Below, piece after piece: positions 62,502 to 64,000 of a DNA stretch of 64,000 bases; position 1 is the first letter of the stretch; every line of letters starts with the position of its first letter. The DNA comes from Rotaria sordida. Its lineage: Eukaryota > Rotifera > Eurotatoria > Philodinida > Philodinidae. Where the stretch lies: assembly GCA_905250125.1 (NCBI GenBank), contig CAJNOL010001046.1, positions 1 through 64,000 of the forward strand. The letters are read 5' to 3'. Under the pieces are notes generated by a model. That model saw only the letters and a program-made list of their open reading frames with translations, had not been told where the DNA came from and ran no database searches. The position numbers were made by a program, and so were the translations under genes.

Positions 62502-64000
62502 TTCTATCGATTTATAAATAATAGAAAATAAGTAAGGCCTCGAAGAGACTGAAAATAATAAAACGAATTAAGCAGCGTGATTAGTCTATTTCGATTTTAA
62601 TCGTCTTTTTGAGGCAATTTATTCGTTAATTCAATTTTAATTCACTTTGAATTAGTCGGTCTGTTCGGGACCTAAATTAATTCAATAATACGTAACAATT
62701 GACAACTATAGGACTGACATAGTGTCCAATGACCTTTATTTGAACAGTATACATGTCTCATATATATATGTGTAAGAAAAAGAGGGCGCTATTTTCTTAT
62801 AATCTCTCTTATCGAAGAGCAATATTTAGAATTGAACGATTGATAATAAGTAAAAAAGACAATCGAACCTTCAGCCAATGTATTCTCTTTATAACTACTC
62901 TTCGTTGTTAAAATATCCTTTGAAAGTTTCGTATCTTGAACCAGTGGCCAATTATCTCTAAATTCTTCGTACACGTCGATTGTTTTCAGTTTCTCTTGCT
63001 CAATTATACACAGCACTTAATGGTTGCCGTCTCAAAATAATAATGTGCCCCGATATCAATCAATCTATGCAAAAGTTTAGATACAATAGATTCCAATCAG
63101 TTTTTCACTCTTCAGCGTATTTCTATAACCTCTTTAATTAAAAGCTTAAACAGAAAAAAAAAGTAACTCAATGCTATTTATGCTTTATAAGATCAAACTC
63201 AAAACTTTTGCCATTTTCAGTATTGATCAGAGCTATCAACAGGCCACTATATTTCGACCTGGCTCAGTTACTTACAGGACAAAAACAAACCGATTGATGT
63301 TTCTGTTTCATAAAATATTATTATGTATCATATTCTAGTTTCAGCTATATACTTACTTTATTTTTATGAATATAGTATAATGACAAATTCTTGGACAAAA
63401 TAAAGACGTAAAACACAGAGATGAATCATCAAAACTATTTCTCATACAAAAAAAAAGTCATTAGATTTATCAAAATGTTTTATGAATATATCAGCACTAT
63501 TTCACATAATCAGAAAAATATATTATGATAGAAAAAACAACATATGATTAACCATATAATGAAAAGGTAAAAATGGTGTAGGTATAGGGTGTGGGTGGCT
63601 ATGTGTCACGAAATAACTCATACGCACACCGTCACAAAATCATGAGCTTTTGGCGCCATCTTATGTTTGAAATTACACTAGGGAAAATAAAATTATATTA
63701 TACACAGGTCAATAACTGTGGCCTGTCATGCACCTGTCAAACAGCAGACCGATCTGACATTTCTAGTATTGACACGAGTCGTTATTTGTAAATAACACAT
63801 AGCATACTGGATTCTCATACATACATATAGTATAACCTTGTGAAAACTTATCATTCGACGATTAATAATAAAATTTATTTTAAGAGAAAAACAGAAGATC
63901 TTATTCAACTTTTGAATTTGTACTTGATATAGTAAGAATAAAAACGTTAAACAGATTTGTTGACACTTTTGACCGATTGGTATACTTATCAAGTTAATTC
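62502..64000. other. Right-hand end of window, no gene assigned
   Basis: AT-rich. A minus-strand frame at 62789-63016 lacks an ATG but contains a coding-looking stretch (KLKTIDVYEEFRDNW) and could be an isolated exon or relic. Nothing else is supported. Confidence 0.45.

Noticed and set aside
1-64000. CRISPR arrays, prokaryotic operons, phage or virus genes
   Set aside because: Spliceosomal introns throughout and animal orthologues exclude a prokaryotic context; no regularly spaced repeats or viral hallmark genes were seen.

Overview
The window looks like nuclear DNA of a bdelloid rotifer or close relative. It is very AT-rich. Most introns are tiny (40-100 bp) GT-AG introns, mixed with a few 0.7-2.6 kb introns that carry inverted-repeat elements. 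One gene has the TPR plus arginine ADP-ribosyltransferase architecture common in bdelloids, metazoan orthologues (BTBD9, tensin, CCDC148, CYB5R4) sit beside two bacterial-looking genes (a CorA channel and a HAD phosphatase), and start codons often lie just after an AG. No search was run, so the taxonomic call is inference. Exon models were built by hand from reading frame, splice sites and phase. Every multi-exon model below keeps phase from start to stop, except the first gene, which runs off the left edge.

Layout. 1-1831 (-): TPR/ART gene, 3' end missing. 2531-4035: fold-back element. 5118-7541 (-): bacterial-type CorA. 8540-13394 (+): CCDC148, whose introns hold a 0.6 kb inverted-repeat element and a 1 kb mariner-like palindrome. 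13583-21575 (-): BTBD9, with two intronic inverted-repeat elements, a possible tRNA-derived SINE and a nested opposite-strand gene for a secreted protein (18567-19463). 25485-28804 (+): tandem-C2 synaptotagmin-like protein. 28968-32244 (-): small unidentified nuclear-looking protein, with a hAT transposase relic in its intron. 32339-33210 (+): alpha/beta hydrolase, head to head with the previous gene across 94 bp. 33387-38551 (-): CYB5R4/NCB5OR. 40107-40206: assembly gap. 42314-44981 (-): F-box protein. 45293-47255 (-): SOCS-box protein. 49801-58356 (-): tensin (SH2-PTB). 61565-62501 (-): mitochondrially targeted HAD hydrolase.

Themes. Three neighbouring plus/minus pairs are convergent and end 163-188 bp apart. 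Three encoded proteins are predicted cullin-RING adaptors: BTBD9 (CUL3), an F-box protein (CUL1) and a SOCS-box protein (CUL5). At least six inverted-repeat insertions sit in introns of otherwise intact genes and account for much of the long-intron class. I found no coherent new multi-gene system. The most worthwhile leads are the CorA and HAD transfer candidates, the intronic palindromes, the nested secreted gene and the GYxTDxG repeats of tensin.
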